DNA of 20,965 bases from IDS-8 sp965651325 (lineage in GTDB: Bacteria > Pseudomonadota > Gammaproteobacteria > Steroidobacterales > Woeseiaceae): contig CBFGSB010000038.1 in the NCBI GenBank assembly GCA_965651325.1, positions 1-20,965 of the forward strand, read 5' to 3'. The notes beneath the pieces were generated by a model that was not told the DNA's origin, made no database searches, and worked only from the letters and a program-made list of their open reading frames with translations. Within the stretch, counting starts at the first letter, position 1. The number at the start of each line of letters is the position of its first letter. Shown here one piece after another: positions 1 through 6,976 of the stretch. The position numbers and the translations under genes are program-made.

Positions 1-676
1 GGTCCATCAGCGGTGCTGTCTCGGCATCGCGCGCGTGCTCCTCGTTGCCGATGTCCGCGTTGGCGAGCAGGTTGAAGCCTTCGGCGTAGGCCGCCATGAG
101 CCCGTATTCGATGCCGTTATGCACCATCTTTACGAAGTGGCCCGCGCCGCTCGCGCCGCAGTAGAGGAAGCCGTTTGCCGGGTCCGAAATGGAGCTGCGG
201 TCCGTGCCGGAGCCGTGCGGTGCCAGCGAGCCGAAAACCGGGGCCATTTTGGCAGCCACAGTACGCTCGCCGCCGATCATGAGGCAGTAGCCGTGCTCGA
301 GCCCGAACACACCGCCGCTTACGCCGACGTCGAGATAATGGATACCGTCGTCCAGCAGCGCGGCGGCGCGATCGATCGCCTCGCGGTACCAGGAATTGCC
401 GCCGTCGATCAGCGTATCGCCGGCCGCGAGATGCGGCCTGAGGGAAGCAATTACCTCGCCCACGACGGCCACGGGCACCATCATCCAGATGATGCGCGGA
501 GGGGTGAGGCTCGCGACCAGGTCGTCGACCGATGCCGCGCCGCTCGCGCCTTTCTCGACCAAAAGCGCGACCGCCGATTCCTTGCGGTCATAGACCACGC
601 ACTCGTGCCCGTCGGCGAGCAGGCGCTCCACCATGGCCGCGCCCATGCGGCCGAGTCCGATCATTCCGAGGCGCAT
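1..676 (-). CDS. gnd: 6-phosphogluconate dehydrogenase (decarboxylating), C-terminus beyond window
   Basis: Oxidises 6-phosphogluconate to ribulose 5-phosphate and CO2 in the cytosolic pentose phosphate pathway. The first 225 residues are visible; the frame stays open to the left edge, so the C-terminal helical domain is missing only because the window ends. The start is the ATG ending at 676, giving MRLGMIGLGRMG with the Rossmann glycine motif at residues 7-12. Other family marks are WMMVP near 65-68, DGGNSWY at 91-97, VSGGVFGLEHG at 119-129 and the catalytic stretch KMVHNGIEYG at 183-192. The motif style fits the shorter YqeC/GntZ-like branch, which is often NAD-dependent; the cofactor is inferred. 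It starts 19 bp after the stop of the SDR gene on the same strand, so the two are probably cotranscribed. Confidence 0.93.
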   Translation of the reverse strand, partial: MRLGMIGLGRMGAAMVERLLADGHECVVYDRKESAVALLVEKGASGAASVDDLVASLTPPRIIWMMVPVAVVGEVIASLRPHLAAGDTLIDGGNSWYREAIDRAAALLDDGIHYLDVGVSGGVFGLEHGYCLMIGGERTVAAKMAPVFGSLAPHGSGTDRSSISDPANGFLYCGASGAGHFVKMVHNGIEYGLMAAYAEGFNLLANADIGNEEHARDAETAPLMD

Positions 677-695
677 AGGCCGCTCCGTTCGAAGG

Positions 696-1478
696 TCAGT
701 AGATTTGCGAAGACATCACGCCGCCGTCGACGACGAGGTTGTGGCCGGTGATCCAGCGTGCGGCGGGCGCGGCCAGGAACAGGCAGGCATCGGCAACGTC
801 CCGCGGCTCGCCGAGACGCCGGAGCGGGGCGCTTGCTTGCCAGCGTGCGACACCCTCCGGCCATTGTTGCTCGATCCCCGGGCGCCTGATCAGCCCGGGC
901 GAGACCGCGTTGACACGGACATTATAGCGGCCGAGCTCCTGCGCTGCAGAGCGCGTGAGCATGACGACCGCCGCCTTGGCGCTGTTGTAGTGACCGTGAT
1001 CGGGACCGGGGGCGAGGGCGGCGATCGACGCGATGTTCACGATGGCGCCGCCGCCCGCCACCTGCATGTGCCGTGCCGCGGCCTGGCTGCAGAAGAAGCA
1101 GCTATCGACGTTGCTGCGATACATCTCGCGCCACTCGGCTTCAGTGATGTCGAGGAAAGGACGATTCGGAAAGCTGCCGGCGTTGTTGATGCACACGTCG
1201 AGGCGGCCGAACGCCGATACCGCCTCCCTGACCAGCCGGCCGGCCCCGTCCGGCTCGGCCAGCTCGGCCTGCACGGCGATCGCTTGGCCACCCGCTCCGG
1301 AGATCGAGCGCACCACCGCGGCTGCCGCCTTTTCGTTACGGCGGTAGTGCACGGCGATCGCGGCGCCCGCGCTCGCGAAGCGCGTGGCGATCTCCGCGCC
1401 TATTCCGCCGCTCGCGCCGGTTACCACGGCAACTTTGCCGGAAAGGTCCAGCAGCTCCTCATGTGGCGGTACACTCAT
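696..1478 (-). CDS. SDR family NAD(P)-dependent oxidoreductase
   Basis: Classical short-chain dehydrogenase/reductase of 260 residues. The cofactor motif TGASGGIG is at residues 20-27, NNAG at 98-101, the catalytic serine at 151 (NIASIAA), and the YxxxK pair at Tyr164 and Lys168 (YNSAK). The C-terminus has the usual PxGxxR and TGHNLVVDGG pattern. The arginines after the second beta strand (HYRR) hint at NADP(H). The substrate cannot be read from sequence; sugar alcohols or 3-oxoacyl compounds are both possible. The ATG ending at 1478 has an AGGAGG-like ribosome binding site about 9 bp upstream. It lies directly before the 6-phosphogluconate dehydrogenase gene, which makes a role in sugar-acid metabolism plausible but unproven. 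Confidence 0.9.
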   Translation of the reverse strand: MSVPPHEELLDLSGKVAVVTGASGGIGAEIATRFASAGAAIAVHYRRNEKAAAAVVRSISGAGGQAIAVQAELAEPDGAGRLVREAVSAFGRLDVCINNAGSFPNRPFLDITEAEWREMYRSNVDSCFFCSQAAARHMQVAGGGAIVNIASIAALAPGPDHGHYNSAKAAVVMLTRSAAQELGRYNVRVNAVSPGLIRRPGIEQQWPEGVARWQASAPLRRLGEPRDVADACLFLAAPAARWITGHNLVVDGGVMSSQIY

Positions 1479-1511
1479 GACGCGGCGCCTCCTGGTTCGG
1501 GCAACGCCGGC

Positions 1512-1519
1512 ATTATAGT
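1512..1519. promoter_or_regulatory. possible overlapping divergent -10 elements
   Basis: In the 78-bp gap between the diverging SDR and YecM-family genes, the same few bases read as a perfect TATAAT on the minus strand (1512-1517) and as TATAGT on the plus strand (1514-1519). Each would give a leader of roughly 30 nt to its gene. No convincing -35 hexamer is seen on either strand, so this is only a weak candidate. Confidence 0.3.
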
Positions 1520-1556
1520 CATGGGATCATGCTATCCCGGTAATCCGGAGGATGCG

Positions 1557-2087
1557 GTGGCAAAGAGCCTGCAAACGATACTGGGTGACTACACGAGCTT
1601 CTTCGGCAACCTGCGGCAGCTCATTGCACAGGCTGGTATCGATATCGCCGGCTGCCCGCTCAGCCATATCGCGTTCCGCACGGCGACCTTCGAAGAGTAT
1701 CGCCAGGTCCAGGAGCAATTGAAGCCGTGGTGCCGCGCCAATGTTGAAAACGACTGGAACGGCAGGCTCATCGACAAGCTGCTGCTGGAGAAACCGCTCG
1801 AGCTCGACCAGGACTACAGCGTGTCGCTGATCGAGCTGATCCCGCCGCCGCACCGGGAAGACTGGCCGCTCGGGCTCGAGCACCTGGGCGTGGTCATCGG
1901 CGAATCGTTCGACGACTTCACGCGGGAGCATGGAGACCGGTTCACCGGGCAGCAGGACCAGGGTCCCTACTGCCAACCGGCCTACATCACGTTCCGCAAC
2001 GGCCGGACGGTCAAGTTCTATCGGTATTCACTGCAAAAAGTGGTCGAACTGGAAGGGCGCTCCTTCATCCCGTACCGAGAACGCTAG
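1557..2087 (+). CDS. YecM-family protein (VOC-like fold)
   Basis: The protein of 176 residues resembles Escherichia coli YecM, a family of unknown function with a glyoxalase/VOC-type fold that may bind metal. Matching features are the early SHIAFRTATFEEY (HISLR-like in YecM), the central SLIELIPPPHREDWPLGLEHLGVV (GWEHIEIV in YecM) and the C-terminal FRNGRTVKFYRYSLQKVVELE (DGKTTIKFHPWSIEEIV in YecM). I chose the GTG at 1557 because GGAGG at 1547-1551 lies 5 bp upstream. An ATG at 1521 is in frame but has no ribosome binding site and might lie upstream of the transcript start. It is followed after a short gap by the cation efflux gene. Its job here is unknown. Confidence 0.8.
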   Translation: MAKSLQTILGDYTSFFGNLRQLIAQAGIDIAGCPLSHIAFRTATFEEYRQVQEQLKPWCRANVENDWNGRLIDKLLLEKPLELDQDYSVSLIELIPPPHREDWPLGLEHLGVVIGESFDDFTREHGDRFTGQQDQGPYCQPAYITFRNGRTVKFYRYSLQKVVELEGRSFIPYRER

Positions 2088-2146
2088 CCGGCCGGCAGAG
2101 GCTGTTATGATTGACCGCCCCGGTTTGCTCTCTTGCACCTTCGCTT

Positions 2147-3061
2147 ATGGCAGCAGGCTCCCGCAAGGTCATCTTCGCCGCTCTCGTCGGCAATTCCCTC
2201 ATCGCGATCACCAAGTTCGCGGCAGCGGCGTTCACGGGAAGCTCCGCGATGCTGTCCGAGGGTATCCACTCGCTGGTCGACACCGGCAACCAGATCCTGT
2301 TGCTGTATGGCCTCAAGCAGGCAAAGCAGCCGCCCGACCGGCAATTCCCTTTCGGCCATGGCAAGGAGGTGTACTTCTGGAGCTTTGTCGTCGCAATCCT
2401 GATTTTCGCGGTCGGGGCCGGCATCTCGATCTACGAGGGCATCCGGCACCTGCTGCATCCCCAGCCGATGACGGACGCCTACATCAACTATATCGTCCTG
2501 GGCCTCGCGATCGTGTTCGAGGGCGTCGCCTGGACGTATGCCTTCATCGAATTCAACAAGACCCGCGGCAAGCTCGGCTATTTCGAAGCTGTACGCCACG
2601 GCAAGGACCCGACCTTGTTCGTGGTGCTGTTCGAGGACAGCGCGGCCATGCTGGGGCTTTTGATCGCGCTCGCCGGCGTCGGCCTGACGCAGCTCACCGG
2701 CATCGTCTACTTCGACGGCACGGCGTCGATACTCATCGGCCTGGTGCTCGCCGCGACCGCCGTCTGGCTCGCCTACGAGACGAAAGGGCTCCTGATCGGG
2801 GAGTCGGCCAGCCGGCACGTCATCGACGGCATCCGCAAGCTGGTGCAGGAGTTTCGCGAGGTCGAACACGTTAACGAGATCCTCACCATGCATATGGGGC
2901 CGGATTTCATACTGCTGAACCTCTCCGTCAACTTCGTGGACGACGTCACGGCGCTGGAACTCGAGACGACCATCTCGCGCATCGACAGCAAGATTCGCGA
3001 GGCCTTCCCGAACGTCAAGCGCGTGTTCGTGGAAGCGGAGAAGGTGCGTGTCCAGGCCTGA
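2147..3061 (+). CDS. cation diffusion facilitator (CDF) family transporter
   Basis: Inner-membrane antiporter expelling divalent metal ions (Zn, Co, Fe, Cd or Mn) in exchange for protons. The 304-residue protein has about six hydrophobic segments and the CDF signature GSSAMLSEGIHSLVDTGNQ at 31-49; His41 and Asp45 are the HxxxD metal site in helix 2. In helix 5 the acidic pair is FEDSAAMLG (Glu163, Asp164) rather than HxxxD, as in one common CDF subgroup. A cytosolic C-terminal domain follows (about 215-304). The ATG at 2147 is chosen because family members begin close to this KVIFAALVGN segment, but no clear ribosome binding site precedes it. A TTG at 2111 is an alternative start. Its end overlaps the udgX gene by 14 bp. 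Metal specificity cannot be told. Confidence 0.9.
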   Translation: MAAGSRKVIFAALVGNSLIAITKFAAAAFTGSSAMLSEGIHSLVDTGNQILLLYGLKQAKQPPDRQFPFGHGKEVYFWSFVVAILIFAVGAGISIYEGIRHLLHPQPMTDAYINYIVLGLAIVFEGVAWTYAFIEFNKTRGKLGYFEAVRHGKDPTLFVVLFEDSAAMLGLLIALAGVGLTQLTGIVYFDGTASILIGLVLAATAVWLAYETKGLLIGESASRHVIDGIRKLVQEFREVEHVNEILTMHMGPDFILLNLSVNFVDDVTALELETTISRIDSKIREAFPNVKRVFVEAEKVRVQA

Positions 3062-3680
3062 ACGCAGCGCCGCGGAGTTCCTGCCGGAGCGCTGGAACAT
3101 GCGCAGCCTGCCGGCGGCGGCGCGCACCTGCCGCGGCTGCGACCTGTGGCGGAACGCGACACAGACGGTGTTCGGCGAGGGCCTGAAGCGCGCCCGCCTC
3201 ATGTTGGTCGGCGAAATGCCCGGCAACGACGAGGACCTGACGGGCGAGCCGTTCGTCGGGCCGGCGGGACGCATCCTGAACCGGGCGCTGGACGAGGCGC
3301 ACATCGACCGGCGCGACGCCTACGTCACCAACGTGGTGAAGCACTTCAAATGGGAGCCGCGCGGCAAGCGACGGCTGCACAAGACGCCGAATGCTTCCGA
3401 GGTCAACGCGTGCCGGCCCTGGTTCGAGGCAGAGCTCGCCGTGATCCAGCCGGACGTGCTGGTGTGCCTCGGCGCTACGGCGGCGAAGGCGCTGCTTGGC
3501 CCCGGGTTCCGGGTGAGCAGCGAGCACGGCCGCTTCGTGGAGTCGGGGCTAGCGCCGCACGTCACGGCAACCGGCCACCCTTCGGCGGTGCTCCGCCAGC
3601 GCAGCTCGGCCGCACGCGACGCCGCGATGCGCGTGCTGGTGGCGGACCTCCGCAAGGTCTCGGACGTGCTGAATCGGTAG
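3048..3680 (+). CDS. udgX: UdgX-type uracil-DNA glycosylase (covalent uracil-DNA crosslinking family)
   Basis: Family 4-related uracil-DNA glycosylase of 210 residues. Four cysteines fit an iron-sulfur cluster: Cys28 and Cys31 (CRGCDLW), Cys122 and Cys140. Motif A is GEMPGNDEDLTGEPFVGPAG (55-74) and motif B is HPSAVLR (177-183). The insertion KRRLH at 107-111 corresponds to the KRRIH loop of mycobacterial UdgX, whose histidine bonds covalently to the abasic sugar after uracil removal; here it would be His111. Two differences from the described enzyme are Leu for Ile in that loop and Met57 where mycobacterial UdgX has Gln in GEQPG. GTG at 3048 has GGAGAAGG just upstream and overlaps the CDF gene by 14 bp, implying cotranscription. 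An in-frame ATG at 3099 would remove the N-terminal tail but keep the cluster cysteines. Confidence 0.9.
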   Translation: MSRPERSAAEFLPERWNMRSLPAAARTCRGCDLWRNATQTVFGEGLKRARLMLVGEMPGNDEDLTGEPFVGPAGRILNRALDEAHIDRRDAYVTNVVKHFKWEPRGKRRLHKTPNASEVNACRPWFEAELAVIQPDVLVCLGATAAKALLGPGFRVSSEHGRFVESGLAPHVTATGHPSAVLRQRSSAARDAAMRVLVADLRKVSDVLNR

Positions 3681-3697
3681 CCGGTGCGGTTCGCGCG

Positions 3698-4177
3698 CTA
3701 GACGGACGGCGGCATTTTCTGGCCGCCGTGCACTTCACCGCGCCAGGCGCCCGTTTCGCGGCCGCGGCTCTCGATGAACTGCTTGAAGTCCTCCACCGTG
3801 CTCTGCACCCGCCGGTCCATGGCGCCGAGGGCATCGCCGACGTTCTCGGCCGCGCCTTGCGGCTCGTACTCCATCGTGAGGACGACGTTGGTGCTTTCTT
3901 CGGAAAGCGGCTCGAAGCGGACTTCGCCGGCGTTCGGCGCATCGCCCGAGACGCTGCGCCACGCGATACGCTGGTCCGGCACCTGCTCGGTGATCTCGGA
4001 GTCCCACTCCTTTTCCTTGCCCCAGACCTCGGCGCGCCAATGCACGTGCGTGTCGTCGATCTGGCGCACTTCCTTCACGCCCGCCATGAATTTCGGCAGA
4101 TCCTCGAACTGCGTCCACTGGTTGTAGACGACATCGATGGGGCAGTTCACCTCAACGGATTTTTCGATGCGTTCCAC
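3698..4177 (-). CDS. SRPBCC family protein (START/polyketide-cyclase-like fold)
   Basis: Small cytosolic protein of 159 residues with the helix-grip fold that encloses a hydrophobic ligand. The start VERIEKSVEVNCPIDVVYNQWTQFEDLP is the typical first strand and helix pair. IAWRSVSGDAPNAGEV and the end ETGAWRGEV match a subgroup often named cyclase/dehydrase. Ligand and reaction are unknown; many members have no shown enzymatic activity. I chose the GTG ending at 4177 because GAGGAGA (complement of 4184-4190) sits 6 bp upstream; extending to an ATG at 4231 would add a basic tail with no homology support. A sigma-E-like promoter candidate lies 36-63 bp upstream. The gene converges on udgX with a 17-bp gap. 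Confidence 0.87.
   Translation of the reverse strand: MERIEKSVEVNCPIDVVYNQWTQFEDLPKFMAGVKEVRQIDDTHVHWRAEVWGKEKEWDSEITEQVPDQRIAWRSVSGDAPNAGEVRFEPLSEESTNVVLTMEYEPQGAAENVGDALGAMDRRVQSTVEDFKQFIESRGRETGAWRGEVHGGQKMPPSV
3706..3729. terminator. hairpin at convergent gene ends, weak terminator candidate
   Basis: A perfect 8-bp inverted repeat, ACGGCGGC and GCCGCCGT with an 8-nt loop, lies 26 bp past the udgX stop and inside the last codons of the convergent SRPBCC gene. No T-tract follows on either strand, so intrinsic termination is doubtful. Confidence 0.3.
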
Positions 4178-4212
4178 TGCTGGTCTCCTCGTGAGAAAAA
4201 CGGGTCGAAGCC

Positions 4213-4240
4213 GATCGAGATGACGATGCATACAAGTTCC
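4213..4240 (-). promoter_or_regulatory. sigma-E (RpoE)-like promoter upstream of the SRPBCC gene
   Basis: On the minus strand GGAACTT (complement of 4234-4240) is followed after 15 bp by TCGATC (complement of 4213-4218). The -35 heptamer and 15-bp spacing equal the classical RpoE arrangement; the -10 agrees only partly (TC.A core). Transcription would begin near 4206, leaving about 30 nt before the GTG start. This suggests envelope- or redox-stress control of the SRPBCC gene. Confidence 0.45.
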
Positions 4241-4296
4241 ATGCCGCGCGGGAACCTTGAGCGGGGAGGGCAGCAGGGCCGCTTCGTGCGGGCGTG

Positions 4297-4329
4297 TTGT
4301 AAGGGTTACGCGCGCTTGTAAGGCTTACA
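4297..4329. repeat. tandem 13-bp repeats with palindromic core
   Basis: TTGTAAGGGTTAC (4297-4309) and TTGTAAGGCTTAC (4316-4328) differ at one base and start 19 bp apart, separated by GCGCGC. The second copy extends to TGTAAGGCTTACA (4317-4329), perfectly symmetric around its centre base. It overlaps the sulfotransferase stop codon. The arrangement looks like two protein binding sites rather than an RNA terminator, since a one-base loop is not feasible in RNA. Confidence 0.5.
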
Positions 4330-5110
4330 CCGCCTGCGCGCCAGCTTTGGACTGGAATCCCACATCGCCGAAGATGCGCATGGTGAGCCTGTGGACGTCG
4401 TCGTCGAACAGGGTCGCGAAAGCGGGATCGTCGGCGTAATGTCTCCAGCGGTCACGCGTCCGCATGCGGCCGGCGCGGCCCTGGAAGCGGAAGCCGTCGA
4501 ACGAGCTTCCGTTGCCGGCCGGTGGAATTTCGTGCACGCGCGCATCGCGGAACTCGAGATCCAGCTGGCCCGCAAGATTACGACGGTAAGATCGCTCGGC
4601 GTGCCAGCGGTTGTAGTTCACGAGGACACGGCGTTGCTTCAGCACGCGACGCACACCAAGGAACTCGCGTGCGTGCTGTTTCCAGATCCGCAGCGCGACC
4701 GCGTTCGAGACCGTGCCGATTCCCGCGCGAATCCTGCTCGCAAACAGGTTGTAAGGATCGCGCAGGATCAGCACGTCGGTCCTTTCGCGCGACGGACCGA
4801 CCATCGCATCGTGGCACTTCTCGAACATGCCGGCGGCGACGGGGCCGAGGAACGTGTCTTCATGGCTGAAGACGAAATTGTCCTTCCTAGAGAACTCGCC
4901 GCGCAGCTCGGCCTCGAGATCGAAGCCGTCGTAGTTGACGACGATGCGGCGGCCGTCGTCAAGCGGTCGGGCGCTTTGCAGGGGATTCCACAGCGGTTCT
5001 GCACAATTGGCAAAGCAGGTGCGGCCGGGCATGTGCGCCAGCATCCAGTTGATCACGGCATGGTTTCCGCTGCGGGACATGCCGATGACCCGAAACTCCC
5101 GTTCATTCAT
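4325..5110 (-). CDS. sulfotransferase-like protein (PAPS-dependent family)
   Basis: A 261-residue protein with the two landmarks of the sulfotransferase P-loop fold. GMSRSGNHAVINWM at residues 10-23 is the 5'-phosphosulfate loop. RDPYNLFASR at 117-126 is the 3'-phosphate binding segment, with LILRDP leading into it. It probably transfers sulfate from PAPS to a hydroxyl group of the sugar product of this cassette; acceptor and even activity are inferred. The ATG ending at 5110 gives MNEREFRVIG. No strong ribosome binding site is evident, and the 51-bp gap to the methyltransferase is the widest inside the cassette. It is the last gene of the run, consistent with a late tailoring step. PAPS-making genes are not in the window. 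Confidence 0.8.
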   Translation of the reverse strand: MNEREFRVIGMSRSGNHAVINWMLAHMPGRTCFANCAEPLWNPLQSARPLDDGRRIVVNYDGFDLEAELRGEFSRKDNFVFSHEDTFLGPVAAGMFEKCHDAMVGPSRERTDVLILRDPYNLFASRIRAGIGTVSNAVALRIWKQHAREFLGVRRVLKQRRVLVNYNRWHAERSYRRNLAGQLDLEFRDARVHEIPPAGNGSSFDGFRFQGRAGRMRTRDRWRHYADDPAFATLFDDDVHRLTMRIFGDVGFQSKAGAQAV

Positions 5111-5161
5111 GTACGGCCGAGTATACCGGCCAAAACAGGAGCAGAGGCTGTACGGCTGCTG

Positions 5162-5923
5162 CTATGCGCGCGCCCGGACCACTTCGTCGAGCTCTGCGCA
5201 GACCGCGCCGGCCCGTTCGCCGGCGCGACACCACCAGGTTTCGTGCAGCGGGCATTCCAGCACTTCGAAGCCCGAGCTTCGGAGCATCGCGCGCGCGCCC
5301 GCGTCGTTAGCTACCCACCAGTTGGTGCTGTCCGCGGCGAGCCGGTGCTCGATGAATGCGAGCTTCGGCCAACCCGGTGCCGCCAGCCGTTCGCGATCCA
5401 TGAGGGGGAAATCGGCGGGAACTTCGAGCGGCGACGTATCGGGAAAGGTCATGGTCTGGAACATGAGGTAGCGCGGCTCGAGTGAGCGGACAATGTCGAG
5501 CGCGAGCAGGGGATGCCGCAGGTGATAGGCGACACCCATGAACCAGATCAGGTCGAAGCCGCCGCCGAGCTCGCCCAGGCGGTACACGGATAATCGGCGA
5601 AACTGCGGCGGCCGCTCGAGGCCCATCTGCGTCGACGCCCAGCGCGCCTGCGCGAGATAGCGGTCGTCGATGTCGACACCAAGCACCTCGGCACCGCGTG
5701 CGGCAAGCGCGAAGCTGTAGTAGCCGGCGTTACAGCCGACGTCCAGCACGCGCCATCCGGTGAGATCCGCCGGTACGGTGTCTTGCAGGTGGTGCCATTT
5801 GCGCGCGGGGAAATCGCCGAGCGGGTGGTCAGGCGCCGTCTCAATGCCGCCCGGCAGGTGCAAGTTGTGAAACCATTCGCCGAGTTGCCGGACTTCCAAT
5901 GCGACGGATGCTCGTTCGTTCAT
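5162..5923 (-). CDS. class I SAM-dependent methyltransferase, CmoB-like / TIGR04290-type
   Basis: A protein of 253 residues. VLDVGCNAGYYS at 59-70 is SAM motif I and GVDID at 82-86 is the acidic end of motif II. The preceding segment, EWFHNLHLPGGIETAP with RKWHHLQDTVP, is strongly reminiscent of CmoB-type enzymes and of the family I recall as TIGR04290, whose members occur in glycosyltransferase clusters. A true CmoB (tRNA wobble uridine modification) is longer and would not be expected inside a sugar operon, so methylation of a sugar or aglycone is more likely. ATG ending at 5923 has GAGGCGG about 8 bp upstream and follows the previous gene after 12 bp. The acceptor is unknown. Confidence 0.85.
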   Translation of the reverse strand: MNERASVALEVRQLGEWFHNLHLPGGIETAPDHPLGDFPARKWHHLQDTVPADLTGWRVLDVGCNAGYYSFALAARGAEVLGVDIDDRYLAQARWASTQMGLERPPQFRRLSVYRLGELGGGFDLIWFMGVAYHLRHPLLALDIVRSLEPRYLMFQTMTFPDTSPLEVPADFPLMDRERLAAPGWPKLAFIEHRLAADSTNWWVANDAGARAMLRSSGFEVLECPLHETWWCRAGERAGAVCAELDEVVRARA

Positions 5924-5935
5924 GATGCTGCCGCC

Positions 5936-6976
5936 TCAGGCCAGTTGTTGCTCGAGCTCGGCCGCGCGCGTGTAACCGGTGTGGCTGGACAGCACCCGCT
6001 CGCGGGCCGCACGGGCGAGCGCAGTGCGCTCGTTGTCCGGCATCTCCCGCACCAGCCCGAGTACCTCGTCGCCGCTTGCCGCGACCAGGATTTCCTTGCC
6101 GATACGGAAGAAGCCGTCCAGCCCGTCCCAGTAGTCGGAGATAACGGGCGTGCCGCAGCAGGCTGCTTCGAAAAGCCGCACGCTCGGCGAATACCCCATG
6201 CGCCGCATGCTGGCGCGCGTCACGTTCAGGGTGAACCGCTGGCGGCAATAGAAGTCCGCGTGCTCGTTCGGCGCCAGGTGCGCGACGTGGCGTACGTTGC
6301 CGGGCCATGCATCCGCGTCCGGGTATTGCGGGCCCGCGATGGCGAAGCGGCCTTCGCTCCAGCGCGCGGCGGGCTCCAGCAGGAGCTGCTTCACGGAATC
6401 GTGTCGGTCCTCCGACCAGGTCCCCAGATAGCCCAGGTCGATGCCGTTCGGTACCTCGCGCGGCGCGTGCAGGTCCGGGTCCACCGAGCAGTAGAGCGGC
6501 ACCGGCTTGCGTGCGCCCAGCGCCTTGAGCTCGTCGAGCACGGTGCCGCCGGAAAAGCTCAGGTAGAGGTCGAATTCCGGCAACTGCTCGCGCGCGAGGT
6601 AGTCGCAGCGGTCTTCGCGCAGCCGCGTGATCGTGACCGGCGTGTCGATGTCATAGAAGGCCAGCAGTCCTCGCGCGCAGCGGCGCAGGCCGGGAATCAG
6701 CTTCGACGACTCGCGCACGTAGGAGCCGATGATGATCGCTTCCGCATCCGCAAAGTCTTCGCGGTGTTCGCGCAGCAGGGATGCCGCCGAGTCGTAGAAG
6801 TGCAGCCACTCGCAGGCGGGAAGATCGCGGTTGTCGGCATACCACGGCTCATCGCGTTCGTAGAAGAGCACCTCGTGCCCGCGCCGCTGCAGCCCCTTGA
6901 TGAGCGAGCGGTAAGTCGTGGCGTGACCGTTGCCCCACGACGAGCTGACGCTCAAACCCACGATCGCGATCTTCAT
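5936..6976 (-). CDS. CgeB-like glycosyltransferase (third of three in tandem)
   Basis: A 346-residue GT-B type glycosyltransferase resembling CgeB, first known from Bacillus spore-surface maturation. The N-terminal Rossmann half begins MKIAIVGLSVSSSWGNGHATTYRSLIKGL, and FYDIDTPVT lies near the middle. The C-terminal donor half carries MGYSPSVRLFEAACCGTPVISDYW and a GKEILVAASGDE segment, with the typical closing helix SSHTGYTRAAELE. Neither a signal peptide nor a membrane helix is visible, so it acts on the cytosolic face. Its start overlaps the stop of the preceding paralogue by 4 bp (ATGA), indicating translational coupling. Donor and acceptor are unknown. Confidence 0.88.
   Translation of the reverse strand: MKIAIVGLSVSSSWGNGHATTYRSLIKGLQRRGHEVLFYERDEPWYADNRDLPACEWLHFYDSAASLLREHREDFADAEAIIIGSYVRESSKLIPGLRRCARGLLAFYDIDTPVTITRLREDRCDYLAREQLPEFDLYLSFSGGTVLDELKALGARKPVPLYCSVDPDLHAPREVPNGIDLGYLGTWSEDRHDSVKQLLLEPAARWSEGRFAIAGPQYPDADAWPGNVRHVAHLAPNEHADFYCRQRFTLNVTRASMRRMGYSPSVRLFEAACCGTPVISDYWDGLDGFFRIGKEILVAASGDEVLGLVREMPDNERTALARAARERVLSSHTGYTRAAELEQQLA

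Noticed and set aside
633..1520. Upstream extension of the YecM-family frame
   Set aside because: It runs antisense through the SDR gene and shows only arginine- and alanine-rich composition with no family match.
2105..3304. Minus-strand open frame of 399 codons opposite the CDF gene
   Set aside because: It is a composition shadow of the transporter and udgX genes, with no motif or ribosome binding site.
4251..4278. Plus-strand GGAACC resembling the ECF -35
   Set aside because: No matching -10 follows at 16 bp and no plus-strand gene lies downstream.
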